This document shows, piece after piece, positions 7,649 to 9,315 of a DNA stretch of 9,315 nucleotides. The stretch covers positions 1 to 9,315 of the forward strand of contig CALVUV010000048.1 in assembly GCA_944363685.1 (NCBI GenBank), written 5' to 3'. How positions within the stretch are numbered: the stretch's first letter is position 1; every line of letters begins with the position of its first letter. Below the pieces are notes generated by a model, which did not search any database, was not told the origin of the DNA, and was given only the letters and a program-made list of their open reading frames with translations. The position numbers and the translations under genes are program-made. Origin of the DNA: an uncultured Bacilli bacterium. GTDB lineage: Bacteria > Bacillota_I > Bacilli_A > RF39 > UBA660.

Positions 7649-7654
7649 CCTCCT
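7649..7654 (-). promoter_or_regulatory. Ribosome binding site of ORF6N copy 1 with abnormal spacing
   Basis: The full consensus AGGAGG is present, but only TT separates it from the ATG at 7644-7646. The codon at the usual distance (8 nt) is ATA at 7638-7640, two codons downstream of the ATG. No other ATG, GTG or TTG start lies close by in this frame, so the ATG at 7646 is the best available start. Confidence 0.7.
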
Positions 7655-7671
7655 ACAACTATATATTTTCT

Positions 7672-7698
7672 TTCAAAGTTTCAACTTGAAACCTTGAA
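7672..7698. promoter_or_regulatory. Leader palindrome of ORF6N copy 1
   Basis: Arms 7672-7684 and 7686-7698 pair around base 7685, with one mismatch (7677/7693) that becomes a G-U wobble in the sense RNA. The sense core is GGTTTCAAGTTGAAACT. It ends 25 nt before the start codon and does not include the ribosome binding site. It has the same TT-type core as the palindrome in the coding region of this gene and differs from the CC-type pair of copy 2. It could be an operator for autoregulation or an RNA hairpin. Confidence 0.85.
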
Positions 7699-7713
7699 CA
7701 TTAACCGTTTTCT

Positions 7714-7742
7714 ATTATATTATTGGATATCACAATTTGTGA
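7714..7742 (-). promoter_or_regulatory. Candidate promoter region of ORF6N copy 1 with a third small palindrome
   Basis: TATAAT on the minus strand (7714-7719) is a good -10 match. The -35 position (7737-7742) reads TCACAA, a poor match to TTGACA, and is one arm of the perfect 13-nt palindrome TCACAATTTGTGA (7730-7742). Initiation near 7706 would put the leader palindrome 7672-7698 just downstream of the start point. A weak -35 overlapped by a dyad suggests regulation by a bound protein, but this is inference from one site. Confidence 0.4.
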
Positions 7743-7768
7743 CTTTCAATATTTTATAATTAAAGTTG

Positions 7769-7845
7769 TTATCCTAACTTATCTAACAAGCTATCTAAAA
7801 GCTCTTTACTTTCTATCTTGGTAATAGCAAAACATTTCTTTCCTA
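7769..7845 (-). pseudogene. Out-of-frame 3' remnant of ORF6N copy 2
   Basis: Read in its own frame, this stretch encodes G-K-K-C-F-A-I-T-K-I-E-S-K-E-L-L-D-S-L-L-D-K-L-G followed by TAA at 7769-7771. That is clearly the same C-terminus as copy 1 (residues 267-293, G-N-K-C-F-A-I-T-K-I-E-S-K-E). It is joined directly to the ORF6N part at about 7845/7846. By comparison with copy 1 the junction removes about 422 bp, including the whole PLD-like region with its HxRx4D motif, and puts this remnant out of frame with the preceding open frame. Confidence 0.85.
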
Positions 7846-8168
7846 GCCACAAAAGCATCCATTATTCTTATACTCACTTCTTCTGCAACAGGTGTTCTAA
7901 GTACAGTTGCAAGCATTGCAACTCCTTGCTCTGTAAATACATATGGTAAATATTTAATATTATGTCCTCTGCCCTTCAAGGTCCCAAGTTGGGACCTTGA
8001 AAATATCTTTACTTCTTCTTCTGTTAACCTAAACATAAACCTCTCTGGAAATCTATTAATATGTCTTTTAACTGCTTGATTAATTGTTTTAGTTCCATTA
8101 GCACATTCATAGAGTTTAGCCAAATCACTATCTAACATCACTTGTTTACCTCTTATTTCATATATCAT
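7806..8168 (-). CDS. Degraded ORF6N gene, copy 2 (truncated, start codon lost)
   Basis: The open frame from an internal ATG gives 120 aa. Residues 1-109 are a clean ORF6N domain, close to copy 1 throughout (M-I-Y-E-I-R-G-K-Q-V-M-L-D-S-D-L-A-K-L-Y; F-T-E-Q-G-V-A-M-L-A). The last residues (R-K-E-M-F-C-Y-Y-Q-D-R-K) are a frameshifted read of the former C-terminus after an internal deletion. Sixteen homologous codons continue upstream to 8216, but the codon matching the copy 1 ATG is ATA (8214-8216), and the frame is closed further up by a stop. AGGAGG at 8219-8224 remains. The internal ATG has only GAGG 2 nt before it, so translation is doubtful. Despite this decay, both CC-type palindromes of the copy are intact or nearly so. 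It is best treated as a pseudogene, although an ORF6N-only peptide able to bind DNA cannot be excluded. Confidence 0.75.
   Translation of the reverse strand: MIYEIRGKQVMLDSDLAKLYECANGTKTINQAVKRHINRFPERFMFRLTEEEVKIFSRSQLGTLKGRGHNIKYLPYVFTEQGVAMLATVLRTPVAEEVSIRIMDAFVARKEMFCYYQDRK
7975..8001. repeat. Perfect 27-nt palindrome inside ORF6N copy 2 coding region
   Basis: Arms 7975-7987 and 7989-8001 are exact reverse complements around base 7988. The sense core is GGTCCCAACTTGGGACC, encoding R-S-Q-L-G-T-L at the same protein position as the palindrome in copy 1. Compared with copy 1, TT/AA at the variable arm positions is replaced by CC/GG on both arms, so the dyad is preserved while the peptide changes from F and E to S and G. 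Confidence 0.92.
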
Positions 8169-8218
8169 GTCCTCTATTTTTTTATTTTCTTTTACTATTA
8201 AATCGTTTATAACTATAA

Positions 8219-8224
8219 CCTCCT
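8219..8224 (-). promoter_or_regulatory. Orphaned ribosome binding site of ORF6N copy 2
   Basis: AGGAGG is retained exactly as in copy 1. The following codons in the ORF6N frame are ATA (2 nt away) and, two codons on, another ATA (8 nt away, 8208-8210). Neither is a normal start codon. Confidence 0.65.
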
Positions 8225-8258
8225 TATATATCTTATTTTAAATACCTATTCCATTACC

Positions 8259-8287
8259 TTTTGCAGTCCCAAGTTGGGACCGCAAAA
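8259..8287. promoter_or_regulatory. Leader palindrome of ORF6N copy 2
   Basis: Arms 8259-8272 and 8274-8287 pair around base 8273, with a single mismatch (8265/8281) that is a G-U wobble in the sense RNA. The sense core is GGTCCCAACTTGGGACT, identical to the coding palindrome of this copy except for the last base. It ends about 42 nt before the lost start codon. It lies 45 nt beyond the ftsW stop but lacks a following T run, so it is not a convincing ftsW terminator. Confidence 0.85.
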
Positions 8288-8331
8288 TTCTAAAAAATGA
8301 AATAAGTATCTCTACTATATATAATATACAG

Positions 8332-9315
8332 TTACTGATTATTTTTTTTCGCAATATTAAGAAGAATTCCAATACTTAATAAACTTATTAATAAGGAACT
8401 TCCTCCATAAGATAAGAAAGGTAAAGTAACACCTGTTACAGGAATTAATCCTATTACTACAGAAAGATTCATTAAAGCTTGGAAAATCATTTGAAAGATA
8501 AGTCCAAAAGCTAGGTATTTGGCGAATAAATCATTTGACTTTAATGCTATCTTTATACCAAAATATAGAAGTAAAAAGAAAAGTAACGCTATAAATATTG
8601 CACCTACTACTCCGAACTCTTCACAAATTATTGAAAAGATAAAGTCTGTTTGAGGTTCTGGTAAGTAAAAGTGTTTTTGTCTTGAATTTAAAAATCCTGT
8701 TCCAAGTAGTCCTCCTGGTCCTATTGCATATAAAGATTGTATTATTTGAAAACCTGTTCCTAAAGGATCAGACCAAGGATCTATAAAAGATGTTATTCTA
8801 TCCATTCTATATGGAGCGATGGCAATTAGAATTATTACGCCAATTATTCCTATTACACCTAAGATGTAAAAGAATTTCATATTAACTCCTGCAATAAAAA
8901 GCATAGCAATAATTGAGACCATTAAAACCAAACCAGTACCTAAATCTGGTTGTAACATTATAAGACCAAAAGCAAGAGTCACAATTCCAAGTATCGGAAT
9001 AACTCCTTTTTTGTAACTTTTTAAAAATTTATTACTATTAACTAAGTATTTACTTGTAAATATTATTAATGCTAGTTTTATAAATTCACTAGGTTGAATA
9101 CCAAATGGTCCTATTCCAAACCAACTACGACTACCATTTCTAATACTACCTATTCCAGGTATTAAAACTAAAATTAATAATAAAAAGCAAATACCTAGAA
9201 TGATATTTGCCTTCTTAAAATAGATATTATAATCTATTTTACTAACTATATACATTATTATAAATCCTATTACTGTAAATAATGCTTGTTGTTTCACATA
9301 GTGAAAACTATCATG
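8332..9315 (-). CDS. ftsW: FtsW/SpoVE-type SEDS peptidoglycan glycosyltransferase (5' end outside window)
   Basis: SEDS proteins are polytopic membrane enzymes that polymerise lipid II into glycan strands with a partner class B PBP; FtsW acts in division and SpoVE in spore cortex synthesis. The frame is open to the window edge and reads H-D-S-F-H-Y-V-K-Q-Q before A-L-F, a normal SEDS sequence, so 327 residues are visible and roughly 50 N-terminal residues are missing. The GTG at 9295-9297 is internal, not the start. Visible signatures, numbered in the fragment, are G-S-R-S-W-F-G-I-G with Q-P-S-E-F (61-78), Q-P-D-L-G-T-G (122-128), D-P-W-S-D-P-L-G-T-G-F-Q (179-190), P-E-P-Q-T-D224-F-I-F with the conserved catalytic-type Asp, and T-L-P-F-L-S-Y-G-G-S-S (297-307). 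The I-Q-P-S-E-F and Y-L-P-E-P-Q-T-D-F forms favour FtsW/SpoVE over RodA. The murG gene often found after ftsW is absent here; the degraded ORF6N copy follows instead. Confidence 0.9.
   Translation of the reverse strand, partial: HDSFHYVKQQALFTVIGFIIMYIVSKIDYNIYFKKANIILGICFLLLILVLIPGIGSIRNGSRSWFGIGPFGIQPSEFIKLALIIFTSKYLVNSNKFLKSYKKGVIPILGIVTLAFGLIMLQPDLGTGLVLMVSIIAMLFIAGVNMKFFYILGVIGIIGVIILIAIAPYRMDRITSFIDPWSDPLGTGFQIIQSLYAIGPGGLLGTGFLNSRQKHFYLPEPQTDFIFSIICEEFGVVGAIFIALLFFLLLYFGIKIALKSNDLFAKYLAFGLIFQMIFQALMNLSVVIGLIPVTGVTLPFLSYGGSSLLISLLSIGILLNIAKKNNQ

Noticed and set aside
7402..8001. Insertion-sequence or MITE ends.
   Set aside because: The palindromes are within or just before ORF6N genes, keep the reading frame, show no target-site duplication I can see, and are not found elsewhere in the window.
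8259..8287. Rho-independent terminator for ftsW.
   Set aside because: The stem is strong but neither side is followed by a proper T run in the minus direction, and it matches the palindrome in the ORF6N gene, which explains it better.
9295..9297. GTG as the start codon of the ftsW gene.
   Set aside because: The frame continues upstream to the edge with a natural SEDS sequence (D-S-F-H-Y-V-K-Q-Q), and the first membrane segment of the family is missing, so the gene is cut by the window.
118..9315. Mycoplasma-type code with TGA as tryptophan.
   Set aside because: Tryptophans that I checked are encoded by TGG and the long frames contain no in-frame TGA, so the standard code fits.

Overview
The window is very AT-rich and every credible gene lies on the minus strand, so transcription runs from high to low coordinates. 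The SEDS glycosyltransferase is of the FtsW/SpoVE type seen in low-GC Gram-positives. Start sites carry AGGAGG-like ribosome binding sites, tryptophan is read as TGG, and the secreted proteins use Big_2, BspA-type LRR, cohesin and dockerin modules. Together this suggests an uncultured, probably gut-associated, low-GC Bacillota or Bacilli-like bacterium using the standard code. That assignment is an inference; nothing here names a species.

Layout in transcription order. (1) 9315-8332: 3' part of an ftsW/spoVE-type gene. Its reading frame is open through the window edge, so the start lies outside. (2) 8287-7769: a degraded ORF6N gene (copy 2) that has lost its start codon and about 420 bp of its middle and 3' half. 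(3) 7698-6765: an intact paralogue (copy 1) with an N-terminal ORF6N DNA-binding-type domain and a C-terminal PLD-like HxRx4D domain. (4) 6661-118: a three-gene surface-protein cluster. It encodes a 1039-aa cohesin-like protein with ten Big_2 repeats and a C-terminal anchor, then an 870-aa secreted transglutaminase-like/LRR protein ending in a dockerin, then a 251-aa membrane-anchored cohesin-like protein.

The surface cluster reads as a small cohesin-dockerin display system. The first and last genes supply anchored cohesin-like receptors, one on a long stalk and one on a short stalk. The middle gene supplies a dockerin-bearing protein with a transglutaminase-like Cys/His/Glu site. A hairpin follows the first gene and could set the ratio between stalk and cargo. 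The other two genes are separated by 1 nt and are probably translationally coupled.

The most unusual signal is in the ORF6N pair. Each copy carries two near-perfect palindromes of the form GGTNNCAAnTTGNNACC, one in its leader and one inside the ORF6N coding region. NN is TT in both palindromes of copy 1 and CC in both palindromes of copy 2. The leader and coding palindromes therefore match within a copy and differ between copies, and the coding palindrome changes the encoded peptide (R-F-Q-F-E-T-L versus R-S-Q-L-G-T-L). This looks like a paralogue-specific recognition or regulatory pairing. Its mechanism cannot be decided from the sequence.
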